Assembly (NCBI GenBank): GCA_937915865.1
Contig: CALGIG010000092.1
Location: 1-61,525 of the forward strand
Direction: 5' to 3'
Origin: an uncultured Prolixibacteraceae bacterium
GTDB lineage: Bacteria > Bacteroidota > Bacteroidia > Bacteroidales > Prolixibacteraceae
DNA: 61,525 bases
Both the position numbers and the translations under genes were made by a program. A model generated the notes under the pieces. The model saw only the letters and a program-made list of their open reading frames with translations. It searched no databases and was not told the origin of the DNA. The first letter of the stretch is position 1. The number at the start of each line of letters is the position of its first letter. Positions 27,303 through 38,200 of this stretch are shown here, piece by piece.

Positions 27303-28583
27303 TTACCAGGCAAATAATGGTAAATCTTTCATTAGAGCATTCACACGTTTACGAACAGAAGTGATAACTTCTTCATTATCAATATTGCTTATTACTTCGT
27401 CAATCAAATCAACAATCACTGGCATCAAATCTTCTTTAACACCACGAGTTGTAATAGCAGGTGTTCCAACCCGAAGTCCCGAAGTTGTAAAAGGAGAACG
27501 GCTATCAAACGGAACCATATTCTTATTAATAGTGATATCAGCACGAACAAGAGCATTTTCAGCTTGTTTTCCAGTTACTTCAGGGAATTTGGTACGCAGG
27601 TCGATCAACATCGAATGGTTGTCGGTTCCGCCTGAAATTACTTTATATCCTTTAGCAATAAAAGCTTCAGCCATAACAGTAGCATTTTTCTTTACCTGGG
27701 CTTGATAAACTTTATAAGAAGGATCTAAGGCTTCGCCGAAAGCTACAGCTTTTGAGGCAATCACATGTTCAAGCGGACCTCCTTGCTGACCTGGGAAAAC
27801 AGCAAAATCCAAAACCTGCGACATCATTTTAGTTACTCCTTTGGGTGTCTTGAAACCAAAAGGATTTTCAAAATCTTCACCCATCAAAATAATACCTCCA
27901 CGTGGGCCCCGTAATGTTTTATGAGTTGTTGATGTTACAATGTGAGCATATTTTACCGGATTTTCGAGTAGACCAGCAGCAATTAAACCAGCAGGATGAG
28001 CCATGTCAATCATTAACATGGCACCAATTTTATCGGCAATTGCCCGCATACGGGCATAATCCCATTCACGCGAATAAGCCGAAGCTCCGCCAATAATCAG
28101 TTTAGGCTTGTGTTCTAACGCCAAAACTTCCATTTCATCATAATCAACACGACCTGTATCCTCTTTCACATGGTAAGCAATTGGGTGGTATAAAACACCT
28201 GATGAATTAACTGGTGAACCATGAGACAAGTGACCACCATGAGCCAGGTCCAGTCCCAAAAAACAGTCACCAGGATTAAGAATTACCGATAAAACTGCCG
28301 CGTTGGCCTGAGCTCCTGAATGAGGCTGAACATTGGCATAAACAGCACCAAAAACTTCTTTTATACGGTCGATAGCCAGTTGCTCAGTCATATCCACATA
28401 CTGACAACCTCCATAATAACGGTTGCCTGGATACCCTTCAGCATATTTGTTGGTCATTACTGATCCCATAGCTTCCAGAACCTGATCACTTACAAAGTTT
28501 TCTGAAGCAATCAATTCAATTCCGCTTAGCTGACGTTGACGTTCTTTTTCAATGATCTCAAATACTTTGATATCTCTTTCCAT
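27303..28583 (-). CDS. glyA: Serine hydroxymethyltransferase
   Basis: 426 aa, full length. PLP enzyme converting serine and tetrahydrofolate to glycine and 5,10-methylene-tetrahydrofolate in the cytoplasm. Key segments: ELIASENF near the N-terminus, YAEGYPGNRYYGGC, VQPHSGAQAN, DMAHPAGLIAAG, and TTHKTLRGPRGG with the PLP-binding Lys. Convergent with the 26013 gene, with which it shares a terminator; its upstream region is 116 bp and divergent from a small membrane-protein gene. Confidence 0.97.
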   Translation of the reverse strand: MERDIKVFEIIEKERQRQLSGIELIASENFVSDQVLEAMGSVMTNKYAEGYPGNRYYGGCQYVDMTEQLAIDRIKEVFGAVYANVQPHSGAQANAAVLSVILNPGDCFLGLDLAHGGHLSHGSPVNSSGVLYHPIAYHVKEDTGRVDYDEMEVLALEHKPKLIIGGASAYSREWDYARMRAIADKIGAMLMIDMAHPAGLIAAGLLENPVKYAHIVTSTTHKTLRGPRGGIILMGEDFENPFGFKTPKGVTKMMSQVLDFAVFPGQQGGPLEHVIASKAVAFGEALDPSYKVYQAQVKKNATVMAEAFIAKGYKVISGGTDNHSMLIDLRTKFPEVTGKQAENALVRADITINKNMVPFDSRSPFTTSGLRVGTPAITTRGVKEDLMPVIVDLIDEVISNIDNEEVITSVRKRVNALMKDLPLFAW

Positions 28584-28699
28584 TGCGGTAAATGTATTGG
28601 TTAAAATTGAGGGCGTAAAGGTATAATAAAAACAGGTTGGCTTAAAAATGAAGTTATTTAAAAAAACAGGTATTTTTGAACAATTAAAGTTTTAGTAAA

Positions 28700-29086
28700 A
28701 TGCAAAATAAACCTTTGTTTTTTGAATCAGCTTGTATTTTCAGCATAATAGGCAGCGCTATAGGTTTTATTAGCATGTTTATATCTTCTTTTTTTTTCAG
28801 GTTTATTACTGAAAAGATTACCTCGATAACCAATATCACAGCAACAGAGAAACTAAGCCCTACCTATTTCGCCTTTCTTGGTTCAGCATTTTGTATCTCG
28901 TTTGTGGGAGCTATAAAATTATACAGGTTGCGTAGAAGTGGGCTTTATCTTTATCTGTCAGCTCAAGCATTAATTTTATTTATCCCGGTTTTATGGCTTG
29001 GTTCACAAGCTTTTTCGACAACAAATGCCATTTTCACAACAATATTTGGTACTGTTTATCTTTATTATTTCAGAATTACAAGATAG
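28700..29086 (+). CDS. Small integral membrane protein of unknown function
   Basis: 128 aa with about four hydrophobic segments (FESACIFSIIGSAIGFISMF, YFAFLGSAFCISFVGAI, LYLSAQALILFIPVLWL, AIFTTIFGTVYLYYF). No motif recognised. The gene is divergent from glyA and converges on the CLC channel gene with only 3 bp between stop codons and no visible terminator, so transcripts must overlap. Coding assignment rests on length, hydrophobic pattern and clean placement between neighbours. Confidence 0.65.
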   Translation: MQNKPLFFESACIFSIIGSAIGFISMFISSFFFRFITEKITSITNITATEKLSPTYFAFLGSAFCISFVGAIKLYRLRRSGLYLYLSAQALILFIPVLWLGSQAFSTTNAIFTTIFGTVYLYYFRITR

Positions 29087-29089
29087 ACT

Positions 29090-30847
29090 TTATTCTGTCG
29101 ATAAATCGGCCATTGTATCACGATAAACAGAGAATACCCTTGCTCGGGAAATAAATCCAATGTATTTGCCATCGTCTAAAACAGCCAGGTTATATCGTCC
29201 GCACGATTTAAACTTTTCAACGACAACTTCCATCGGATCATCAGGTGAAATAAAGAATTCTGGCATGTACATTAATTCGCGAACTGTAATTTTATCATAT
29301 AAACCCTGATCAAACATCAGGTTTCGAATATCGTTCATTTTAATCATGCCTATAAGCATTCCATCGGCATCAACAACAGGAAATAAATCGCGTTTCGAGC
29401 GTGCAATATAAAAAGTGAGTTCTCCAAGGGTCAAATCTGGCGTTAATACTTCAAAATCAGTTTCTATCAACTCTTTAGCATTCATAAAGTGCATCGCAGC
29501 TTTGTCTTTATGATGAGTAACAAGCTCGCCCGACTCAGCTAAACGTTTTGTATAAATAGAATGTGGCTCAAAACGGGTTACTGTTACATAAGCAACAGTT
29601 GCTGAAATAAGCAACGGAACGAGCAATTGATATCCCCCGGTTATTTCCGCAATAAGAAAAATTCCTAATAATGGCGCATGCATTACTCCAGCCATAAGGG
29701 CTCCCATACCAGCCAAAGCAAAATTAGCATGAGGCAAGTGTAATCCCAAAAAAGTATTAAGCGAAAGCGACAATATATATCCCCCAACGGCGCCCATGAA
29801 TAATGTCGGAGCAAAAATTCCACCTACACCACCACTTGCGGTTGTAATAGACATTGCAAATACTTTGAAAATCAAAATGAACATGAGGATAATCAATAAA
29901 ATATAATTATCTGATTTCCAGTCAAAAAACAAAGAATTATTTAGTAAATCTGAACCTTGTTCATTGAAAATTTTATTGATTGATTCGTACCCTTCACCCC
30001 AAAGTGATGGAAATAAAAAAATTAAAACTCCTAAAGTTAATCCGCCTAAAACAAGTTTTAGATAACTGTTTTTTATCCTTTTTACAAAACTTTCCACAAA
30101 CATTCCCGTTCGAGTAAAATAAAAAGAAATTAAACCACAAAAGATACCCAATATAATATAGTAAGGAAGATTATCGTAATTAAACTGATTATCGAGTGAA
30201 AAATTAAACATAACTTCTTTGCCCATGAAGAAATAAGCAAGTGTAGCTGCAGAAATCCCTGAAATTAAAAGAGGTATCAGTGATGCCATAGTCAAATCAA
30301 GCATCAGTACTTCCAAAGTAAACATGATCCCAGCAATTGGTGCCTTAAAAATACCAGCAATTGCTCCGGTTGCCCCACAACCAATGAGCAAACGAACCTG
30401 GCTCTGGTTCAATTTAAAAAGCGAAGATATGTTTGAACCTATTGCTGCTCCTGTATAAACAATAGGTGCTTCTGCCCCTACCGAACCACCAAATCCAATA
30501 GTAAATCCACTGGTAATAATTGATGAGAACATATTATGTGCTTTTATCAGGCTGCCTTTTTTTGACAAGACAGCCAAAATTTTAGACACACCATGGCTTA
30601 AATCATCCCTAATGAGGTACTTTATTATCAATACGGTAATTAAAATACCAATCATCGGGTAAGCAAGATAAAAGTAGCTTCCGGTTGAAGTTTCAAAGTG
30701 CTTGGTCAAAAAATGACTGACATAATGAATAAAGTTTTTTAGCATAAAAGCGGCTATTCCACTAACAATACCCACTAATAAACTAAGTATATATATTAAA
30801 TTTTTCTCCGATGTTTTTGCTAATATAATTTCAATCCGTTTATTCAT
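29090..30847 (-). CDS. CLC-type chloride channel/antiporter with two CBS domains
   Basis: 585 aa. Residues about 15-430 are a CLC pore with some 12 hydrophobic segments; the gating Glu lies in GSVGAEAPIV (equivalent of GxEGP) and the filter loop GGIFAPTLFMGAVGG is conserved. The Gly-Ser-Gly-Ile-Pro loop is replaced by a DDLSHGVSK-like segment, so anion preference may differ. Residues 450-575 carry two CBS domains (MNAKELIETDFEVL, FPVVDADGMLIGMI; YNLAVLDDGKYIGFISR) that usually bind adenine nucleotides. It begins 5 bp after PBP1A ends, so the two are co-transcribed. Confidence 0.93.
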   Translation of the reverse strand: MNKRIEIILAKTSEKNLIYILSLLVGIVSGIAAFMLKNFIHYVSHFLTKHFETSTGSYFYLAYPMIGILITVLIIKYLIRDDLSHGVSKILAVLSKKGSLIKAHNMFSSIITSGFTIGFGGSVGAEAPIVYTGAAIGSNISSLFKLNQSQVRLLIGCGATGAIAGIFKAPIAGIMFTLEVLMLDLTMASLIPLLISGISAATLAYFFMGKEVMFNFSLDNQFNYDNLPYYIILGIFCGLISFYFTRTGMFVESFVKRIKNSYLKLVLGGLTLGVLIFLFPSLWGEGYESINKIFNEQGSDLLNNSLFFDWKSDNYILLIILMFILIFKVFAMSITTASGGVGGIFAPTLFMGAVGGYILSLSLNTFLGLHLPHANFALAGMGALMAGVMHAPLLGIFLIAEITGGYQLLVPLLISATVAYVTVTRFEPHSIYTKRLAESGELVTHHKDKAAMHFMNAKELIETDFEVLTPDLTLGELTFYIARSKRDLFPVVDADGMLIGMIKMNDIRNLMFDQGLYDKITVRELMYMPEFFISPDDPMEVVVEKFKSCGRYNLAVLDDGKYIGFISRARVFSVYRDTMADLSTE

Positions 30848-30852
30848 ACTTT

Positions 30853-33276
30853 TTATTGACTTTTCTTTTTAAAGATTTCTTTCATTGTTTGCCAGAATGG
30901 TTTTTTCTCCTGTGCTTGTTTTGCTTTTGCATCCTCAGTTTGAGTTGATTCCTCCTTATTTTCATCTTTATTTGCTGATTTTCGAAGGTTCTCTCCTTTT
31001 CCGAATAAATTACGGAAGAACCCTTTGGAGGGAACTTCAAGAACATCGCGATAAGGAGGAATATTCATCAATGCCATATTTTCATCAGATGGAGACTGAA
31101 AACTACTGTTTCTCATATTCTGATATTTAGCTTTCCGTAAAATCTGGTTGTAAAATTCGCCAACGATAGGCAAGGCTGTTCGCCCCCCGGCTCCTTCACC
31201 CAATGATCTGAAATGAATTGATGGATCTTCTCCTCCAACCCAGGCGCCTGCCACTAAAGTTGGTGTCATACCAATAAACCAGCCATCAGCCTGATCTTGT
31301 GTGGTGCCTGTTTTCCCGGCAAATTCAGAATCAATTCCCCAAGCAGTGCGAATAGCATTACCTGTTCCTTCATTGACAACTGATTTGAGCATCTGGGTAA
31401 TTATATGGCAATTTTCAGGAGAAGCAATTGTATCTTGCGATTGCACATTCGAAAACTTTTCGAGTGATTTTCCGATATTCGATTCTATTGATTTCAAGTA
31501 ATATGGAGAAATTCTTCGTCCTCCGTTTACCAGAGTGGAATATGCACAAACCATTTCCTGAAGTGAAACAGAAGCTGTACCAAGGGCTAACGACGGATAA
31601 GGCGGCAAATCCGAGTCAATTCCCATCTTTTTTGCTAAATCAACTACATTCGAGATTCCAGCTTTCATTAAAACCTCTACAGCAATTGTATTTATTGATT
31701 TTGATAAAGCACCTTCCATCGAATAGTAACCTGTATATTCATCATGCGAATTTTCAGGTGACCAATTATCATATTCAACATAAACTTTTCGTTCATTGGC
31801 AAAATAAGTATCTGGAGAAACTCCTGCTTCGAGGGCTCCCAAGTAAACTATGGGTTTAAACGTTGATCCAACCTGACGTTTGGCTGTTGTATGATCGTAT
31901 TTAAAATAACGAAAATCATTTCCTCCAATGTACGCCTTTAATTCTCCTGAATACGGATCAATGGCCATAAACCCTGTATTCAGAATTCTCAGGTAATATT
32001 TTATTGAATCCAGTGGCGAAATATCAGCCTGTTTTTTACCATCCCAGGTAAACAATGTGGTGGAAATAGGTTGATTAAATACTTCTTTAATCTGATCTTC
32101 AGGTATTCCGGCCTTTTTCATAGAACGATACCGGTCAGAACGTTTCATTGCCCTGTAAATTACCGACTGATCGTTACCCCAGGGATTTTTCTTTCCCCAG
32201 ATGCCTTCAAAAGTAGCCTGAAGATTTTTCATCTGGTCGGCAACTGCATTCTCAGCAGCTATTTGCATATCAAAATCAATTGTTGTTCTGATTTTTAAGC
32301 CATCGGTGAATAAATTATATGGCTTATTATCATCTTTTTGATGATTGTCGCACCAATCCTGAAGAAAAGGCCTAAGTTTTTCAATCAAATAAGGCGCAGG
32401 TCCTTCGGTATAAGTAATAAGATTGTAGGTAAGATTTAGTGGTTCAGCCTTATATGTCTTTGCTTCGGCATCAGTAATATAATCATACTTTGCCATTTGA
32501 TCGATCACCACATTACGACGTTCCAACGACCGCTCAGGGTTTTTACGCGGATTATAGCTATTATTGGCTTTAAGCATTCCAATCAAAGTTGCTGCTTCCG
32601 GTATTTTTAGTTTTGATGGTGGTTTACTGAAAAAACGTTCAGAAGCAACACCAATCCCAAAAGTATTTTCAGCAAAAGGAACAGTATTCAAATAAAGCGT
32701 TAAAATTTCTTCTTTAGTGTAAAGCTTTTCTAAACGATAAGCAATAATCGATTCACGCAGTTTATTAATTGGCATTGTCAATGGGCCAAAAGATTTACGC
32801 GGATAAAGATTTTTGGCAATTTGCTGACTTAATGTACTTCCACCACCTGCACTACGGTCTTGCAAAAGAAGTGATTTCAGGAAAACGCGCAGTAATGCAA
32901 TTTCGTCAATTCCCCTATGTTTATAAAATCTCGAATCCTCGGTAGCAATGAGTGCGTTAATTACATTAGGCGAAATTTTATCAAAACTCACATTCGTACG
33001 GTTTTCGATATAATAACGACCCAGCAAACGACCATCGTTGGCATATACTTCTGTCGAAACGGGATTTTTTATATTTTGAAGCTCAGCACTCGAAGGCACA
33101 GGACCAGTGAATCCAACATAAACTACCAAAAACAAAAGGAATCCAAGTAGTAATAATGCCACACCTGCTTTCAATGAGAAAATGAAGATTTTACGTCCAA
33201 GGCTCCTCTTAGAGCTACCCGATTTTCGCGCTGATGATTTTATTTTAGATGATGATATTGGTGTTTTCTTTGCCAT
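30853..33276 (-). CDS. mrcA: Penicillin-binding protein 1A (transglycosylase/transpeptidase)
   Basis: 807 aa from the preferred Met (MAKKTPISSSK); an in-frame ATG 21 bases further upstream at 33297 is possible. Cytoplasmic Lys/Ser-rich tail, one membrane anchor (about 30-55), GT51 domain (about 75-260; catalytic Glu in ATEDSRFYKHRGID, GGSTLSQQIAKNL, LNTVPFAENTFGIG), then the transpeptidase (about 430-720) with S-x-x-K in GSTFKPIV, SxN in SKSINT, and KTGTT. The C-terminal 60 residues are Lys/Glu/Gln-rich and disordered. Polymerises and cross-links peptidoglycan in the periplasm. Co-directional with the CLC gene downstream. Confidence 0.95.
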   Translation of the reverse strand: MAKKTPISSSKIKSSARKSGSSKRSLGRKIFIFSLKAGVALLLLGFLLFLVVYVGFTGPVPSSAELQNIKNPVSTEVYANDGRLLGRYYIENRTNVSFDKISPNVINALIATEDSRFYKHRGIDEIALLRVFLKSLLLQDRSAGGGSTLSQQIAKNLYPRKSFGPLTMPINKLRESIIAYRLEKLYTKEEILTLYLNTVPFAENTFGIGVASERFFSKPPSKLKIPEAATLIGMLKANNSYNPRKNPERSLERRNVVIDQMAKYDYITDAEAKTYKAEPLNLTYNLITYTEGPAPYLIEKLRPFLQDWCDNHQKDDNKPYNLFTDGLKIRTTIDFDMQIAAENAVADQMKNLQATFEGIWGKKNPWGNDQSVIYRAMKRSDRYRSMKKAGIPEDQIKEVFNQPISTTLFTWDGKKQADISPLDSIKYYLRILNTGFMAIDPYSGELKAYIGGNDFRYFKYDHTTAKRQVGSTFKPIVYLGALEAGVSPDTYFANERKVYVEYDNWSPENSHDEYTGYYSMEGALSKSINTIAVEVLMKAGISNVVDLAKKMGIDSDLPPYPSLALGTASVSLQEMVCAYSTLVNGGRRISPYYLKSIESNIGKSLEKFSNVQSQDTIASPENCHIITQMLKSVVNEGTGNAIRTAWGIDSEFAGKTGTTQDQADGWFIGMTPTLVAGAWVGGEDPSIHFRSLGEGAGGRTALPIVGEFYNQILRKAKYQNMRNSSFQSPSDENMALMNIPPYRDVLEVPSKGFFRNLFGKGENLRKSANKDENKEESTQTEDAKAKQAQEKKPFWQTMKEIFKKKSQ

Positions 33277-33533
33277 TTCAGTGTTGATATAATTCAAAGG
33301 GAATTAGAACAAACTTAGTCTAAAATTTCCAATTTTATCAAATCTGCCTGCGTTAGACTCCTACATATTAGATTCGAAATTTTATTTTTACAGGTTTAAT
33401 GGCTGGCTAGACAGATTTTGACCGCAAAAGTAGATTAAAAACAATCTATTCAGGGTAAAATTTCATAAAAGTTAAACTAAAGTTCAATTAGTCACGTTTA
33501 TATCATTGCAAACAGATAAACATTCTACCAAAA

Positions 33534-34400
33534 ATGAAGGTTGCGATTAGTGGATCTGGTGGATATATTGCGAGCAAACTAATTGAGATGCTGGCGCATA
33601 GTAACTATACGATTATTCGCATACAAAGAGAGCACCTGAGAGATGTTACAACCCTCGTTTCGATTATTGATGGAACTGACGTGGTTATTAATTTGGCCGG
33701 AGCACCTATTTTCAGGCGATGGACCAAAAAACACAAAGAAGAAATTTTAGAAAGCCGCGTTCAATCAACTAAGAACATAGTTAAAGCAATAAACCAACTT
33801 GTATACGAAAAACGTCCAAAATTATTAATATCGGCCTCTGCTATAGGTATTTATAAACCAGGATTAATACATACTGAATCAATTTATTCATTGGATGATA
33901 GTTTTGTCTCAAATATTGTTTTGAACTGGGAAAATGCAACGTCAGACCTTTCGCCTGATGTAAGAAAAGTTATTTTCAGAATTGGACTTGTATTGGGAAA
34001 AGACTCTAAAACAATCCAAAATTTATTACCAGTTTTTAAATTAGGTCTTGGAGGAAAACTAGGCTCCGGAAAACAACCTTTCCCGTTCATTGATATTAAT
34101 GATGCAGTCAGGGGAATACTTTGGAGTATTCGAAATGAAAAAGCAAAAGGCATATACAACCTGGTTTCGCCGCAACATATTACTAATGAAGAATTTACCA
34201 AAGCCTTAGCAAAAGCAGTTAAAAGACCTGCCATTTTTGCTGTTCCCTCAGTAATTTTACAATTATTACTTGGTGAAAGGTCTACCCTACTCCTAAAAAA
34301 CCCAATTGTTTATCCTGAAAATCTTATAAATCAAGGATTTGTATATTTATATTCAGATATTGAAATGTGCCTAAATCAAATTATAACCAACGTTGATTAA
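33534..34400 (+). CDS. TIGR01777-type NAD-dependent epimerase (YfcH/SULA-like)
   Basis: 288 aa. N-terminal Rossmann motif GSGGYIASKL (usual GxxGxxG with an altered residue), VINLAGAPIFRRWTKKHKEEILESRV, ISASAIGIY (SxxxxxYG-like), FRIGLVLG, and FPFIDINDAVRGI (substrate part), ending in a DUF1731-like C-terminal helix (ERSTLLLKNPIVYPENLINQGF). Family members bind NADP(H); the reaction is not established and the gene is often near cell-envelope or Fe-S functions. Located upstream of the hydrogenase operon, with 257 bp between. Confidence 0.8.
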   Translation: MKVAISGSGGYIASKLIEMLAHSNYTIIRIQREHLRDVTTLVSIIDGTDVVINLAGAPIFRRWTKKHKEEILESRVQSTKNIVKAINQLVYEKRPKLLISASAIGIYKPGLIHTESIYSLDDSFVSNIVLNWENATSDLSPDVRKVIFRIGLVLGKDSKTIQNLLPVFKLGLGGKLGSGKQPFPFIDINDAVRGILWSIRNEKAKGIYNLVSPQHITNEEFTKALAKAVKRPAIFAVPSVILQLLLGERSTLLLKNPIVYPENLINQGFVYLYSDIEMCLNQIITNVD

Positions 34401-34657
34401 TAGGCATTTCCCTGTTTTAAAAAAGATAATGAGATATACCTATCGCTGCTAAATCAATCCAATCTTTTCCCCTCAATATCTTCAAATATTAAATCTTAAT
34501 ACGGGTTAAATAAAAAAGTTATATTATTATTTATACATATAAATATTAATATAAGATATTATACAACATTTAATGTACTGATTTCTAATGACGAATATTG
34601 GACAAATTATTGATCTGGAATATTTATTTTTAAAAAAATAATCATAAAACCTTTTCA

Positions 34658-35170
34658 ATGACGAACCAATCAAATGTGGAATATCAAGATTGTAAAGGAA
34701 ATCAAATACACGAAGATGAACTTTACGATCGTTTGTCGATAATCGTTAAATCGCAGAGAACCGTTCCAGGGGCCTTGATCCCAGTTTTACAAACAGCCCA
34801 AAATCTTTTTGGGTATCTACCCGAAAAAGCCTTACGATTAATTAGTCGCGAGCTAAAATTGCCATATAGCGAAGTGGCCGGGGTTGTAGGTTTTTACTCT
34901 TATTTCTCTACTATCCCGAAAGGGAAACACACCATTCGTGTTTGTCTAGGTACTGCCTGCTATGTCAGAGGAGGACAGGATGTTTTAAAAGCAATGTCGA
35001 AAGAACTGGAAATAAGCGTTGGAGGAACAACTCAGGATCGCAAATTTTCGCTTGAAGTTGGCCGTTGCTTCGGTGCCTGCGGCCTCGCTCCCGTTGTTAT
35101 GGTTGATGATGAAACTTTCCAGAGAGTAAGCCCATCAAAAATTAATGACATCCTAAATAGTTTCGAATAA
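34658..35170 (+). CDS. hydC: NuoE/HydC-like [2Fe-2S] subunit of the trimeric hydrogenase
   Basis: 170 aa. Thioredoxin-like [2Fe-2S] protein of the complex I 24-kDa family: helical N-terminus (LIPVLQTAQNLFGYLPEKAL), then CLGTACYVRG and GRCFGACGLAPVV giving the C-x4-C...C-x3-C ligands. It relays electrons from the flavin subunit. First gene of the hydrogenase operon, 65 bp before the NuoF-GltD fusion. 257 bp of AT-rich DNA precedes it and must contain the promoter; I see no clear TAnnTTTG. The neighbouring HydA argues for a hydrogenase role rather than complex I. Confidence 0.88.
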   Translation: MTNQSNVEYQDCKGNQIHEDELYDRLSIIVKSQRTVPGALIPVLQTAQNLFGYLPEKALRLISRELKLPYSEVAGVVGFYSYFSTIPKGKHTIRVCLGTACYVRGGQDVLKAMSKELEISVGGTTQDRKFSLEVGRCFGACGLAPVVMVDDETFQRVSPSKINDILNSFE

Positions 35171-35235
35171 TTTCGAACTGATTTCTACACCAATCAATTA
35201 CCTTTCAAACTACTACCTTTAGAAAACCAATTAAT

Positions 35236-38200
35236 ATGCAAAAAATAAACACGCCTGAAAAATTTGATCGTTTTTTTCAGGAGATTTCCAAACAATACAC
35301 TGAAGAATACAATCGTTATAAGGAAATTATTCAGATTTGCGTTGGGGGAGGTTGCATTGCATGTGGATCGATGAAACTCAAAGCTGAATTTGAAAAAAAG
35401 TTTCAGGAACAAAATCTTGATGGAAAATATCTTATCAAAGGAACCGGTTGTTTAGGACCATGTTCAAAAGGTCCGGCTATTCTGCTTAAGAAATCCGACA
35501 TTTTTTATGAAAATGTTCAGGTTGCTGATGTTGGCGAACTTATTGAAAGTCACATCAAAAATGGTGTTCCTGTTGAACGGTTATTACATCACAGCGATGA
35601 AGATGGTAAACCACTTCCCAAAATTCATGATATAAAGCTCTTTAAGAACCAGAAAAAAATTGTCCTCCGGCGTTGTGGAAACATTGATCCGGAAAAAATT
35701 GAGGATTATATTGCCTCAGGAGGTTATGTTTCCATGAAAAAGGCGTTGACCGAGATGAATCCAGATGAAATTATTGAACAAATGAAAATTTCGGGGTTAC
35801 GGGGTCGAGGCGGTGCAGGGTTCCCAACCTTTATGAAATGGAACTTTGCTAAAAGAGAAAATGCCGATCAAAAATATATGCTATGCAATGCTGACGAGGG
35901 TGATCCAGGTGCTTTTATGGACAGAAGTATATTGGAAGGCGATCCGCATAGTGTTATTGAAGGCATGATTATTGGCGCTTACACCATTGGTGCAACGAAA
36001 GGTTTTATTTACGTCAGGGCTGAATATCCGCTCGCTGTCGAGCGCCTGAACAAAGCTATTGATCATGCCCGTGAAATGGGTTTACTCGGTCAAAATATAC
36101 TTGGTTCGGGATTCACGTTCGACCTTGAAATACGCATGGGATCGGGTGCATTTGTTTGCGGGGAAGAAACTGCATTAATGGCTTCGATCGAAGGCAAGCG
36201 TGGTGAACCACGACCACGGCCTCCATTCCCAACAACTGCCGGTTTATGGGGAAAACCATCGGTTCTGAATAATGTGGAAACCTTTGCTAATGTTTGCACC
36301 ATCATTGAAAAAGGGGGTGAATGGTTCGCCCAATTTGGAACAGGAAAAAGCAAAGGAACAAAGATATTTGCCCTCACCGGAGCAATCAAAAATTCAGGAT
36401 TGTATGAAGTTCCGGTCGGTACATCGCTGGGCGATTTGATTTACGATATCGGCGGCGGAACCAATAGCGGGAAACCGTTTAAAGCAGCTCAAATCGGAGG
36501 TCCGTCAGGAGGTTGTATTCCGAAACAACACCTCAACGTTTCGCTCGACTACGAGTCGCTAAACGAGCTCGGCGCAATTATGGGCTCCGGCGGATTGGTT
36601 GTTATGGATGAAGATTCGTGTATGGTTGATGTGGCCAAATTCTTCCTCGACTTTGTTTTGGAAGAATCATGTGGAAAATGTACACCATGCAGGGTTGGAA
36701 CCAAACGCATGTACGAAATACTGGATAGGATTACACTTGGTTTAGGACGGGAAGGCGACATCGAACGGTTGGAACACCTCGGCGAATGGATCAAAAAAAC
36801 ATCACTCTGTGGACTTGGTCAATCGGCTCCAAACCCTGTACTATCAACCATTCGTTATTTCAGAAAAGAATACGAGCATCATATCCGCGAGCATAAATGC
36901 GAAGCTGGAAAATGTGCGAAATTAGTGCGTGCACCTTGTCAAAGCGCCTGCCCTGCCGGAGTTGATGTTCCTGGCTTTGTGTCGCTCACTGCTGAAAAAA
37001 GATATGCAGAAGCGCTCAAACTTCATCGCGAACGGAATCCGTTTGCCGCAGTTTGTGCCAGGGTTTGTTTCCACACATGTGAAGACAAATGCCGTCGTGC
37101 ATCACTTGATGCATCGGTATCCATCCGGGGTATAAAACGATATATGGTCGATCAGGAAATTACCATCCAATTACCCGAAATTAGGGAAAATGAAGTAAAT
37201 GCGGCAAGAAAAATTGCCATTGTTGGCGCCGGCCCTGCCGGGTTATCTTGTGCATATTTTTTGGCACGATTAGGCTATAAACCAGTAGTTTTCGAAGCAG
37301 AACAACGTCCGGGAGGTATGCTTGTTCAAACCATTCCGTCGTACAGGTTACCGCGCGAAATCCTTGCCCGCGAAATTCGTATGATCGAAAATATGGGAGT
37401 CGATATTCGTACAGAAATGAAGCTTGGTCGCGATTTTACTCTCGAATCATTAAAAGATGATGGATATGAAACTGTATTTATTGGCGTTGGATCGCCCCAG
37501 GGCATAAAACCAACTATTCCGGGTATTGATTCGGAAGGAGTTGTTGATGCCCTTCAATTCCTGCAAACATACAATTTAAGAGGATCGGTACCGGTTGGTA
37601 AGCGGATTATTGTTGTTGGCGGAGGAAATGCTGCAATAGATGCAGCCCGTACAGCAGTTCGTTTAGGCGCAGAAAAGGTTGATATTGTCTATCGTCGTAC
37701 ACAGGAAGAAATGCCAGCCTGGGCTGAAGAAATTGATGCAGCGCTTGAAGAATGCATTGATCTTCACACCTTGACTAACCCCAAAGAATTTATTACTGAA
37801 AATGGTAAAATACAGGGAGTCCGCTGTGTCCGTATGAAACTGGGGTCGTTTGATGCCAGCGGACGGCGCAGCCCGGTTGAAACTGATGAAGAAATTACAT
37901 TTGATGCAGATCAGATAATAATAGCAACCGGACAAACTTTAGATACGCAGGCCATTTTAGGAAACATTCAGCTTAAACTATCAGGAAAATCACAATTGGC
38001 GCGAAATCCACGAACGGGACAAACTTCTGTTGATTGGGTGTTTACCGGCGGCGATGCAGCAACCGGACCATCATCGGTTATTGAAGCTGTTGCCGGAGGG
38101 GAAAAAGCAGCTGTCGGTATCGACGAATATCTAACCGGAGAAAAGCACGACTTTTGGAGAAAAGAAAAGCATAACGATACCTTCTTCGATCCAGAGGCCG